The notes beneath the pieces are model-generated. The model was not told where the DNA came from, made no database searches, and worked only from the letters and a program-made list of their open reading frames with translations. Shown one piece after another: positions 1 through 6,553 of a stretch of 9,084 bases of DNA (position 1 is its first letter; every line of letters begins with the position of its first letter). A program made the position numbers and the translations under genes. The DNA is from Alphaproteobacteria bacterium (GTDB lineage Bacteria; Pseudomonadota; Alphaproteobacteria; UBA7887): positions 1 through 9,084 of the forward strand of contig JANQOH010000032.1 of the NCBI GenBank assembly GCA_028289725.1. The letters are read 5' to 3'.

Positions 1-3000
1 ACCAGCACGTTGAACGATTCCGGAATACCGGCCTCGAAGGTGTCCTCGCCACGAACGATCGACTCGTATGCCTTGGTCCGGCCCGACACATCGTCCGACT
101 TCACGGTCAACATTTCCTGCAAGGTGTAAGCCGCGCCATACGCTTGCAGCGCCCAAACTTCCATCTCGCCGAATCGCTGACCGCCAAACTGTGCCTTGCC
201 GCCCAGTGGCTGCTGGGTGACCAGGCTGTACGGACCGATCGACCGCGCGTGGATCTTGTCATCAACCAAATGATGCAGCTTGAGCATGTAGATGTACCCA
301 ACTGTCACCTTCCGATCGAAAGGTTCACCGGTGCGTCCGTCGATCAATGTGACCTGCCCGGACGCGTCCAAACCTGCCTGATCGAGCATTTCGACGATGT
401 CTGCCTCGTGAGCCCCGTCAAACACCGGCGTCGCGATCGGCACACCATCGGTCAGGTGTCCAGCAAGCTCCTTGATCTCGTCCTCAGACAGGTCCTTGAG
501 AGTGCTTTTCTCGGTTTCCTTGCCGTAGAAACTGGCCAAGCTCTTGCGCAGATCCTTGTCGGCCGCACCGGTATCGAGCAGATCGCCAATCTGCCGGCCA
601 AGCGCATGGGTTGCCCAGCCAAGGTGGGTCTCCAAGATCTGACCGACATTCATGCGTGACGGCACGCCGAGGGGATTGAGCACAATATCAACAGGCGTGC
701 CATCCTCCAGATACGGCATGTCCTCAATCGGCATAATCTTTGAGATCACGCCCTTGTTGCCGTGCCGGCCCGCCATCTTGTCGCCGGGCTGCAGCTTGCG
801 CTTCACGGCAACAAAGACCTTGACCATTTTCAACACGCCGGGCAGCAGTTCGTCGCCGCTCTGCACCTTCTCAACTTTTTCGTCGAACCGGCTTTGCAAC
901 GCGTCGACCGCCACGTCGAGCTCGCGCTTGAGTGCCTCGATACGGCCCATCACCTTTTCGTCTTTGACGGCGAATTGCCACCATTGACCCGGCGTGTATT
1001 CGGCCAAAACCGCGTCGGTGATCTTGCTTCCCAGCTTGGCGCCCTTGGGACCGGCCACAATCATCCGGTTGAGCAGCAAGTCTTTCAGACGGTCGTGGAT
1101 ATTGCGTTCGACGATCAAGCGCTCGTCGTCGCGGTCCTTCGCCAACCGGTCGATTTCAGCACGCTCGATCGCCAAAGCACGCTCGTCCTTGTCGATGCCG
1201 CGGCGTGAAAACACGCGCACCTCGACGATGGTGCCCGAAACGCCGGGCGGCAAACGCAGCGACGTATCGCGAACGTCCGACGCCTTCTCGCCAAAGATCG
1301 CGCGCAGAAGTTTTTCTTCCGGCGTCATCGGCGACTCGCCCTTCGGCGTGATCTTGCCGACCAATATATCGTTCGGCTTGACCTCGGCGCCGATGTACAC
1401 GATGCCCGCCTCGTCGAGATTCTTCAGCGCTTCTTCACCGACATTCGGGATATCGCGCGTGATCTCCTCCGGACCAAGCTTGGTGTCGCGCGCCATCACC
1501 TCGAACTCTTCGATATGGATCGAGGTGAACACGTCGTCGCGGACGATCCGTTCCGAAATCAGGATCGAATCCTCGAAGTTGTAGCCGTTCCACGGCATGA
1601 ACGCGACGAGCACGTTGCGGCCTAGTGCCAACTCGCCAAGCTCGGTCGACGGACCATCCGCCACCACGTCACCGGCAGCCACCACATCGCCCACTTTGAC
1701 CAAGGGGCGTTGGGTGATGCAGGTGTTCTGGTTTGAACGCTGGAACTTCAGAAGATTGTAGATGTCGACGCCCGCGGTGCCTTCCGGATCCTCCTCGGTG
1801 ACGCGGATCACGATGCGCTGTGCATCCACTTGATCGATCACGCCCGAGCGCCGCGCAACCACCGTCGCGCCGGAATCTCGCGCGACGACTTCTTCCATAC
1901 CGGTCCCAACCAAAGGTGCCTGGGCGCGCAACAGCGGCACGGCTTGACGCTGCATGTTGGAGCCCATCAAGGCGCGGTTGGCGTCATCGTTCTCCAAGAA
2001 CGGCACCAACGCCGCGGCGACCGAAACAAGCTGTTTCGGCGACACGTCGATATAGTGAATATTTTCCGGCGTGGTCATCACGAAATCGCCATTCACGCGG
2101 CAACTCACGAGATCGCGCTGGAAGTGGCCGTCGTCCGTGAGCGGCGCGTTGGCTTGGGCGATCGTGTACTTGGCCTCATCCATCGCCGACAAGTAATCGA
2201 CGTCCTTCGAGACCTTGCCGTCCACAACCTTCCGATACGGACTCTCAATAAAGCCGTACTTGTTCACCCGCGCATAAGTTGCCAGGCTATTGATCAAGCC
2301 GATGTTCGGGCCTTCCGGCGTCTCGATCGGACAGATCCGCCCATAGTGAGTCGGATGCACGTCACGCACCTCGAAGCCGGCGCGTTCACGCGTCAAACCA
2401 CCCGGACCCAGCGCCGATAGCCGGCGCTTGTGCGTAATTTCGGACAGCGGGTTGGTTTGGTCCATAAACTGGCTGAGTTGCGATGAACCAAAGAACTCAC
2501 GCACCGCCGCCGCCGCGGGCTTGGCGTTTACCAAGTCATGCGGCATCACCGCATCGATCTCCACCGAACTCATGCGTTCGCGGATGGCGCGCTCCATGCG
2601 CAAAAGACCGACGCGGTATTGGTTCTCCATCAACTCACCGACCGATCGGACACGCCGATTGCCCAGGTGATCGATGTCGTCGATTTCACCCCGGCCGTCC
2701 TTTAGATCGACCAAGGTCCGCGTCACCGCCAACACGTCGGCGCGGCGCAACTCGCGCAATTCGTCATACGTGTCGATGCTCAAACGCGCGTTCATTTTGA
2801 CGCGCCCGACCGCCGACAAGTCATAGCGCTCCGACCGCAGAACATCGACATCGTCGAGCTTGACCCAAACCGCGTGCGGCCCCGACCATTCAGATGCGCA
2901 AGACACCAAAACACACGCCATGCCATCGGATTCATCGAGAACCCAGGCATTGCCGTCCAAGTCGCCGCGATCGAGCTTGCCGATCGCCTTTTGTTTGCCG

Positions 3001-4241
3001 CCAGGCTCCGCATACGCGTCGACGGTCGCCTTCTTGAGCTTCGCCGGGCTGAGGAACAGATCATAAAACAGCCGTTCCGCGCTTTCGTCGGTCGGCGGCT
3101 CGCCCGGGCGCATCACCCGATAAATGTCGGTCAGCGCGTCTTCACGTGACTCGTTCTTGTCGATATCCAGCGTGTTGCGCATATAGGGCCCGACAGACGC
3201 GCTGATCGCCAGAACCGGGACCTCTTTCAGACCGATTTCCTCGATCTCTTCAACAATCTCCTCGGTCAGCTGATCGCCGGCCTCGGCCAGTACCAAGCCG
3301 GTTTCCATATTGACGAGATCGACCGCGGCATAATTGTCGACCAGATCGCTTGCTTCGACCCGCTGGTCCTTCAACCCGCTTTCCGCAAACTTCTTGATCA
3401 ACCGTGCCGTGACCCGCGTTCCGGCCTTCGCAGCCGCTTTGTTGGTCTTTGCGTCGATGAGGTCGCGCGACAGTTTGGACCCCTTAAGCGCTTCGCCATC
3501 GAACGGCACACGCCAGCCCTTCTTGTCCCGCGTGTAAACGATCGTGTCGTAGAAGGTCTTGAGGATATCGTCGGTCGACAAGCCGAAGGCGCGCAGCAGC
3601 GTGGTGACCGGCAGCTTCCGGCGCCGATCGACGCGCACGTAGATAATGTCCTTGGCGTCGAACTCAAAATCGAGCCAAGATCCGCGATAAGGAATCACGC
3701 GGGCGGCGAAAAGATATTTGCCCGAGGAATGCGTCTTGCCTTTGTCGTGATCGAAAAACACGCCGGGCGAGCGGTGCATCTGGCTAACGATGACGCGCTC
3801 GGTGCCGTTGATGACAAAGGTGCCCTTGTCGGTCATGAGCGGCATATCGCCCATGAACACATCCTGCTCCTTAATGTCGCGAACCGTGCGCGCGCCGGTT
3901 TCTTCCTCCACGTCCCACACGATAAGGCGCAACGTCACCCGCAACGGCGCAGCATAGGTCATGCCGCGCTGCTGACATTCCTCAACGTCATATTTCGGCC
4001 GGTCAAAGGCATAAGCCACAAAATCGAGCTGCGACCGGTCCGAAAAGTCGCGGATCGGGAAAACCGATTTGAAGACGGCCTGCAGGCCACTGTCGCTGCG
4101 CTCGTCCGGCACAACGTCTTTTTGAAGAAATGTCTCGTAGGAGGTTTTCTGAACCTCGATCAGGTTCGGCATCGAAGCCGCGGCGGAAATCCGACCAAAA
4201 TTTTTGCGAATGCGCTTGCGCCCGGTGAAAGACAGGGTCAT
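1..4241 (-). CDS. rpoB: DNA-directed RNA polymerase subunit beta (3' end cut by window)
   Basis: Catalytic beta subunit of RNA polymerase, forming one side of the active-site cleft. My translation from ATG 4241 runs without a stop through 1413 complete codons to the window edge, ending in ESFNVL; by comparison with E. coli roughly 15-30 C-terminal residues are missing. Visible landmarks: N-terminus RKRIRKNFG, the rifampicin cluster GSSQLSQFMDQTNPLSEITHKRR starting near residue 585 with the sensitive-type residues D594, H604 and S609 (E. coli D516, H526, S531), NGYNFEDS with E890/D891 (E. coli E813/D814), and the active-site lysines K1155 and K1163 in GDKMAGRHGNKG (E. coli K1065/K1073). The start is supported by GAGGAG at 4247-4252, 5 nt upstream. 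Oddity: residues 399-471 are about 71 residues longer than E. coli between LFLS and RYDLSAVGR. rpoC would be expected just beyond the window. Confidence 0.98.
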   Translation of the reverse strand, partial: MTLSFTGRKRIRKNFGRISAAASMPNLIEVQKTSYETFLQKDVVPDERSDSGLQAVFKSVFPIRDFSDRSQLDFVAYAFDRPKYDVEECQQRGMTYAAPLRVTLRLIVWDVEEETGARTVRDIKEQDVFMGDMPLMTDKGTFVINGTERVIVSQMHRSPGVFFDHDKGKTHSSGKYLFAARVIPYRGSWLDFEFDAKDIIYVRVDRRRKLPVTTLLRAFGLSTDDILKTFYDTIVYTRDKKGWRVPFDGEALKGSKLSRDLIDAKTNKAAAKAGTRVTARLIKKFAESGLKDQRVEASDLVDNYAAVDLVNMETGLVLAEAGDQLTEEIVEEIEEIGLKEVPVLAISASVGPYMRNTLDIDKNESREDALTDIYRVMRPGEPPTDESAERLFYDLFLSPAKLKKATVDAYAEPGGKQKAIGKLDRGDLDGNAWVLDESDGMACVLVSCASEWSGPHAVWVKLDDVDVLRSERYDLSAVGRVKMNARLSIDTYDELRELRRADVLAVTRTLVDLKDGRGEIDDIDHLGNRRVRSVGELMENQYRVGLLRMERAIRERMSSVEIDAVMPHDLVNAKPAAAAVREFFGSSQLSQFMDQTNPLSEITHKRRLSALGPGGLTRERAGFEVRDVHPTHYGRICPIETPEGPNIGLINSLATYARVNKYGFIESPYRKVVDGKVSKDVDYLSAMDEAKYTIAQANAPLTDDGHFQRDLVSCRVNGDFVMTTPENIHYIDVSPKQLVSVAAALVPFLENDDANRALMGSNMQRQAVPLLRAQAPLVGTGMEEVVARDSGATVVARRSGVIDQVDAQRIVIRVTEEDPEGTAGVDIYNLLKFQRSNQNTCITQRPLVKVGDVVAAGDVVADGPSTELGELALGRNVLVAFMPWNGYNFEDSILISERIVRDDVFTSIHIEEFEVMARDTKLGPEEITRDIPNVGEEALKNLDEAGIVYIGAEVKPNDILVGKITPKGESPMTPEEKLLRAIFGEKASDVRDTSLRLPPGVSGTIVEVRVFSRRGIDKDERALAIERAEIDRLAKDRDDERLIVERNIHDRLKDLLLNRMIVAGPKGAKLGSKITDAVLAEYTPGQWWQFAVKDEKVMGRIEALKRELDVAVDALQSRFDEKVEKVQSGDELLPGVLKMVKVFVAVKRKLQPGDKMAGRHGNKGVISKIMPIEDMPYLEDGTPVDIVLNPLGVPSRMNVGQILETHLGWATHALGRQIGDLLDTGAADKDLRKSLASFYGKETEKSTLKDLSEDEIKELAGHLTDGVPIATPVFDGAHEADIVEMLDQAGLDASGQVTLIDGRTGEPFDRKVTVGYIYMLKLHHLVDDKIHARSIGPYSLVTQQPLGGKAQFGGQRFGEMEVWALQAYGAAYTLQEMLTVKSDDVSGRTKAYESIVRGEDTFEAGIPESFNVL
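2829..3047 (-). other. Lineage-specific insertion inside RpoB (residues 399-471)
   Basis: In-frame segment of 73 codons lying between LFYDLFLS and RYDLSAVGRVK. E. coli RpoB has only ED between the corresponding blocks (SEDRYDLSAVGR), so about 71 residues are added; the offset to E. coli numbering jumps from +7 to +78 here. The segment opens with a lysine-rich stretch (PAKLKKATVDAYAE) and continues with alternating hydrophobic stretches (AWVLDE, MACVLVS, AVWVKLDDVDVL) suggesting a small beta-rich domain. It has three Trp and two Cys. The reading frame is kept on both sides and flanking sequence is fully conserved, so it is not a frameshift artefact. Beta subunits are known to carry lineage-specific inserts, some being small beta-beta' modules; whether this belongs to one of those is inference. 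Confidence 0.85.
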
Positions 4242-4246
4242 GCGTT

Positions 4247-4252
4247 CTCCTC
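4247..4252 (-). promoter_or_regulatory. Ribosome binding site of rpoB
   Basis: GAGGAG on the minus strand, 5 nt before ATG 4241. It supports this start over the out-of-frame ATG at 4308 farther upstream. Confidence 0.75.
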
Positions 4253-4333
4253 GTCGCGAGGTTGACGAACTGGACCGGTCCGGTCATCGGAAGGCGCGCA
4301 GCAGACACCTTTGCCGAGCCGGAAATCGGGGTG

Positions 4334-4367
4334 AAAACAAGCGTCAGCCCCGCGCGCCAACGCTTGC
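4334..4367 (-). terminator. Candidate attenuator upstream of rpoB
   Basis: GCAAGCGTTGGC pairs with GCTGACGCTTGT (12 pairs, three of them G-U) around a 7-nt loop, and the 3' arm runs into UUUU then CACC. It lies 92 nt before the rpoB start. The short U tract predicts partial rather than complete termination, which would fit a read-through attenuator reducing rpoB relative to rplJL. Confidence 0.4.
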
Positions 4368-4497
4368 CGAGTGTTCAAAACGCGAACAACCGCCCACGCG
4401 CGCTCTTCACCAGCGCCGCCTAAGCGGTATCACGAATCCGGACAAAATCCGGCGAATTTTTTGGACCAGTTTGCTGCCGTCACGTTTAGCCAGTTAC

Positions 4498-4526
4498 AGA
4501 ATCGTAATTTCTTACTGCAATGTCAA
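4498..4526 (-). promoter_or_regulatory. Candidate internal promoter for rpoB
   Basis: A perfect TTGACA -35 hexamer (4521-4526) stands 17 nt from a weak -10 candidate GATTCT (4498-4503). The surrounding stretch is the most AT-rich part of the spacer. Alphaproteobacterial housekeeping promoters rely heavily on TTGAC, so a weak internal promoter giving rpoBC extra transcription is plausible. The poor -10 match keeps this uncertain. Confidence 0.35.
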
Positions 4527-4534
4527 GATGCGCA

Positions 4535-4561
4535 GCCCGCGCCAACCGCATTGACGCGGGC
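4535..4561 (-). other. Strong RNA hairpin after rplL
   Basis: GCCCGCGTCAA pairs with TTGGCGCGGGC (11 pairs, one G-U) around the loop TGCGG. It begins 19 nt after the rplL stop codon. No U tract follows, so it is not a typical intrinsic terminator; it may be an RNA processing or 3'-end stabilising structure for the upstream mRNA. Confidence 0.55.
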
Positions 4562-4580
4562 AATACGCCAAAAAAAGCAG

Positions 4581-4958
4581 CTATTTGAGCTCGACGGTCG
4601 CGCCCACGTCCTCGAGCTTTTTCTTGATTTCCTCGGCCTCGTCCTTGGCCACGCCTTCCTTAACCGGCTTCGGCGCCGATTCGACGAGGTCCTTGGCTTC
4701 TTTCAAACCAAGACCGGTGACCGCCCGAACTTCCTTAATCACGTTGATTTTCTTATCGCCAACCGAGGCCAAAACGACGTTGAAGTCAGTTTTCTCCTCT
4801 GCCGCCGCCTCACCGCCGCCGGCGGCCGGCGCCGCCGCGACCGCGACCGGTGCGGCTGCTGACACGCCCCACTTCTCTTCGAGCAAGCTAGCGAGCTCCG
4901 AAGCTTCCAACACAGTCAAGGAGGACAGGTCCTCCGCAATTTTTTCTAGATCAGCCAT
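4581..4958 (-). CDS. rplL: Ribosomal protein bL12 (L7/L12)
   Basis: Flexible stalk protein of the 50S subunit that recruits and activates translational GTPases including EF-Tu and EF-G; present in multiple dimers bound to L10. The 125-residue product has the three expected parts: N-terminal dimerisation/L10-binding helices (about 1-31, MADLEKIAEDLSSLTVLEAS), an Ala/Gly/Pro-rich hinge (about 32-54) and the globular C-terminal domain (about 56-125) with the factor-binding signature GLGLKEAKDLVE at 82-93. Length is as usual for the family. The ATG is preceded by AGGAG about 10 nt upstream, slightly distant. It lies 56 nt after rplJ and is presumably translated from the same mRNA at higher yield, as the stalk needs several copies per L10. 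Confidence 0.98.
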   Translation of the reverse strand: MADLEKIAEDLSSLTVLEASELASLLEEKWGVSAAAPVAVAAAPAAGGGEAAAEEKTDFNVVLASVGDKKINVIKEVRAVTGLGLKEAKDLVESAPKPVKEGVAKDEAEEIKKKLEDVGATVELK

Positions 4959-5014
4959 TGTCTGATAACTCCTGGGCTTGAAATCCGTATCACATGCGGT
5001 TTTGGCGTCGCGCC

Positions 5015-5539
5015 TTAAGCCGCTTCATCCTTTGCTTGAGCTGCGTAGGCTCCGACAACGCGGGCCAATTGGCCGGCCGGCGCTTGCAGCACGCCGGCGA
5101 TCTTGGTTGCCGGCGCGTTCAACAGTCCGACGATCTTGCCGCGCAGTTCGTCCAACGAAGGCAGGCTTGCAAGGCTCTTCACAGCGGCTTGATCGAGCGC
5201 CGTTGCGCCCAAACCACCCCCGAGAATCACCAGGTTTTCGTTGCCCTTCGAAAATTCTACGGAGGCCTTCGCCGCCGCCACCGGATCGTCCGAGTAGGCG
5301 ATCGCGGTCGGACCGATAAACAGATCCGCCAAATGTTCGTAGGGCGTGCCTTCCAACGCGATCTTCACCAAACGGTTCTTGGTCACCCGAAACCGCGCCC
5401 CGGCGGCAAGCATTTGCCGCCGCAGATCGGTCGCCTCGGCGGCCGTAATGCCGAGATAGTGGGTGACAACCACAACCGTGGCGTCGTTGAACGTGTCACG
5501 CAGCGAAGAGACCTGTTGTTCTTTGGTCGCTCGGTCCAC
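5015..5539 (-). CDS. rplJ: Ribosomal protein uL10
   Basis: Base of the 50S L12 stalk; binds 23S rRNA with its N-terminal domain and L12 dimers with its C-terminal helix, and in E. coli represses its own mRNA. GTG at 5539 is chosen as start: the product then begins VDRATKEQQV like family members, is 174 residues, and GGAG lies 7 nt upstream (5547-5550). The ATG at 5578 would add 13 untypical residues inside the leader. TKNRL at 53-57 is the conserved rRNA-binding core. The C-terminal helix (about 137-171) shows three 11-residue quasi-repeats (LLNAPATKIAG, VLQAPAGQLAR, VVGAYAAQAKD), suggesting three L12 dimer sites. Preceded by a 308-nt structured leader. Confidence 0.97.
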   Translation of the reverse strand: MDRATKEQQVSSLRDTFNDATVVVVTHYLGITAAEATDLRRQMLAAGARFRVTKNRLVKIALEGTPYEHLADLFIGPTAIAYSDDPVAAAKASVEFSKGNENLVILGGGLGATALDQAAVKSLASLPSLDELRGKIVGLLNAPATKIAGVLQAPAGQLARVVGAYAAQAKDEAA

Positions 5540-5546
5540 TTCACGT

Positions 5547-5550
5547 CTCC
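5547..5550 (-). promoter_or_regulatory. Ribosome binding site fixing the GTG start of rplJ
   Basis: GGAG on the minus strand lies 7 nt before GTG 5539, ideal spacing. It lies downstream of the competing ATG at 5578, so it cannot serve that start; this decides in favour of the shorter protein. Confidence 0.7.
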
Positions 5551-5610
5551 GTTCGTGAGCCAGGTACGAGCGGCGCAAGGACGCCTCTCATCCCAACCCA
5601 GTTGCACACA

Positions 5611-5639
5611 GGACATCGCCACCCATTGGGGCGGTGTCC
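5611..5639 (-). other. Bulged hairpin in rplJ leader
   Basis: GGACA/TGTCC forms an outer stem and CCGCCC/GGGTGG an inner stem (one G-U), separated by a three-base CGA bulge on the 3' side, with loop CAAT. It lies 71 nt before the rplJ GTG and could change conformation when L10 binds upstream; that role is inference. Confidence 0.4.
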
Positions 5640-5672
5640 CACTCGCCTGTCCCGGAGGTTCAAGCCAACCGC

Positions 5673-5695
5673 ACGCACCGCCATCCGCGGTACGC
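5673..5695 (-). other. Hairpin in rplJ leader
   Basis: GCGTACCGC pairs along its whole length with GCGGTGCGT (9 pairs, two G-U) around loop GGATG. The G-U pairs make it fully pairable only as RNA on the minus strand transcript, favouring a role in the mRNA leader. Confidence 0.45.
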
Positions 5696-5711
5696 ACCGA
5701 TCGGAGTCTCC

Positions 5712-5768
5712 CCGTCTATGCAGGCCGGTTGCCCATTTAGGCCGGCTATGCGGCACCTGCGGTCTCGG
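5712..5768 (-). ncRNA. Kink-turn-like L10 leader core
   Basis: On the minus strand CCG-AGACC-GCAGG faces CCTGC-ATAGA-CGG, giving two short helices separated by an internal loop with GA on both sides and a three-base ATA bulge, as in a kink-turn. An inner stem GCCGG/CCGGC (5742-5746 with 5724-5728) closes a 13-nt loop. L10 leaders are known to include a kink-turn. Pairings were found by eye, so the exact fold is uncertain. Confidence 0.5.
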
Positions 5769-5799
5769 ACAGGATGGCCAGAACGTTGCCGTTCAAGCC

Positions 5800-5827
5800 T
5801 TTTCGGCGCACGGCAGAGCGCCGAAAA
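5800..5827 (-). other. Perfect 10-bp hairpin after rplA
   Basis: TTTTCGGCGC pairs with GCGCCGAAAA around an 8-nt loop, beginning 20 nt after the rplA stop. The T run is on the 5' arm and the A run on the 3' arm when read on either strand, so it is not an intrinsic terminator. It may stabilise the rplKA 3' end, be a processing site, or be the first domain of the rplJ leader. Confidence 0.6.
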
Positions 5828-5847
5828 CTTAATCCGATGCACCGACC

Positions 5848-6549
5848 CTAAATCTGGGTCAGGGCTTCGGTTTCCAACTTAATACCGGCGCCCATCGTTG
5901 AACTCAACGTTGCGCGCTTGAGAAAAACGCCTTTGGCGCCGCTCGGCTTGGCGCGATTGATCGCGCCGACAAACGCCTCGACATTGGCCACCAGCGCATC
6001 TTCCGCGAAACTCGCCTTGCCCACGCCGGCATGGACGATTCCCGCCTTTTCGACGCGGAACTCGACCTGGCCACCCTTGGCCGATTTCACGGCTTCGGTG
6101 ACGTCGGCCGTGACCGTGCCGAGCTTGGGGTTTGGCATCATGCCGCGCGGTCCGAGAATTTTGCCGAGGCGCCCCACCACGCTCATCATGTCAGGCGTCG
6201 CGATGCACCGGTCGAAGTCGATCTCGCCGTTTTGAACCTGCTCCGCGAGATCGTCGGCTCCTACAATGTCGGCACCGGCGGCTTTGGCTTCGTCCGCTTT
6301 GGCATCCTTTGCGAAGACAGCGACGCGTACGGACTTGCCCGTGCCGTGTGGCAAATTGACCATGCCACGCACCATTTGATCCGCATGTCGCGGGTCGACG
6401 CCGAGATTGAGGGCCAATTCAACCGTTTCGTCGAACTTCGAGGTTGCGTTCTTCTTGACCAGCTTCACCGCGTCCGGAATGGAGTGTCGAGCCGCCGGAT
6501 CAACGCCCTCTCGCGCCGCCTTGGCGCGCTTGGTCATATTTCTCGCCAT
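5848..6549 (-). CDS. rplA: Ribosomal protein uL1
   Basis: Forms the mobile L1 stalk of the 50S subunit, helping release deacylated tRNA from the E site, and in E. coli represses translation of its own rplKA mRNA. The 233-residue product has the N-terminal KRAKAAREGVD and YxxxDAVKLVKK-like region (PDAVKLVKK, 25-33), the FDETVELALNLGVDPRHADQ block (39-58) and the PKLGTVT signature at 141-147, all standard for the family. ATG 6549 is chosen: it sits 4 nt after the rplK stop with GGGGAG (6558-6563) 8 nt upstream, inside the rplK end, implying translational coupling. An upstream in-frame ATG at 6624 lies within rplK and adds 25 residues not found in L1. ATG at residue 5 is a less likely alternative. 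Confidence 0.98.
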   Translation of the reverse strand: MARNMTKRAKAAREGVDPAARHSIPDAVKLVKKNATSKFDETVELALNLGVDPRHADQMVRGMVNLPHGTGKSVRVAVFAKDAKADEAKAAGADIVGADDLAEQVQNGEIDFDRCIATPDMMSVVGRLGKILGPRGMMPNPKLGTVTADVTEAVKSAKGGQVEFRVEKAGIVHAGVGKASFAEDALVANVEAFVGAINRAKPSGAKGVFLKRATLSSTMGAGIKLETEALTQI

Positions 6550-6553
6550 GGCC

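Larger units (their letters stand above)
4242..4580 (-). other. rplL-rpoB intergenic spacer, 339 nt, no gene
   Basis: No coding sequence is supported here. In transcription order it holds a U7 tract just after the rplL stop (4570-4576), a strong 11-bp hairpin (4535-4561), a TTGACA promoter-like sequence (4498-4526), a short CCGGA/TCCGG hairpin (4438-4452), a hairpin followed by U4 (4334-4367), and finally the rpoB ribosome binding site. In E. coli the rplL-rpoB spacer carries an attenuator and an RNase III site that lower and separate rpoBC expression from the ribosomal protein genes; a similar role here is inferred from position and structure. Confidence 0.6.
5540..5847 (-). promoter_or_regulatory. 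Structured rplJ leader, probable L10 autoregulatory region
   Basis: Spacer of 308 nt between rplA and rplJ with no credible gene. In transcription order it contains a perfect 10-bp hairpin (5800-5827), a kink-turn-like element (5712-5768), a 9-bp hairpin (5673-5695), a bulged hairpin (5611-5639), then the rplJ Shine-Dalgarno. In E. coli and many other bacteria the L10(L12) complex binds the rplJ leader at a structure related to its 23S rRNA site and blocks translation of rplJL. Position, length and the kink-turn-like core fit this; the assignment as an L10 leader is by these features, not by a covariance-model search. An rplJ promoter could also lie here, but I see no convincing -35/-10 pair. 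Confidence 0.65.

Noticed and set aside
144..4265. Long plus-strand open frames opposite rpoB, such as 144-659, 994-1584, 1830-2420 and 3729-4265
   Set aside because: They are antisense to a fully conserved rpoB frame; their translations have no recognisable domains and arise from the biased codon pattern of a GC-rich gene.
4003..4308. Minus-strand 101-codon frame across the rpoB start
   Set aside because: It overlaps the conserved rpoB N-terminus in another frame and lacks a good ribosome binding site.
4438..4462. CCGGA/TCCGG hairpin followed by T6 on the plus strand
   Set aside because: It resembles a plus-strand terminator, but the stem is 5 bp, the T run is 4 nt away, and no plus-strand gene precedes it.
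4570..4618. 7-bp inverted repeat at the end of rplL (4588-4618) followed by a U7 tract (4570-4576)
   Set aside because: Considered as a terminator, but 11 nt separate stem and U tract, and the repeat lies within conserved coding sequence.
4585..4965. Plus-strand 126-codon frame opposite rplL
   Set aside because: It is a Ser/Ala-rich shadow of the rplL frame; rplL is unmistakable on the other strand.
4994..5740. Plus-strand 248-codon frame opposite rplJ and its leader
   Set aside because: Nearly all of its first two thirds is antisense to rplJ, the remainder covers the structured leader, and no family features are visible.
5541..5842. Small minus-strand frames in the rplJ leader (5541-5756, 5660-5842)
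   Set aside because: They overlap RNA structures, have no supporting ribosome binding sites and resemble no protein; a leader peptide cannot be excluded but is unsupported.
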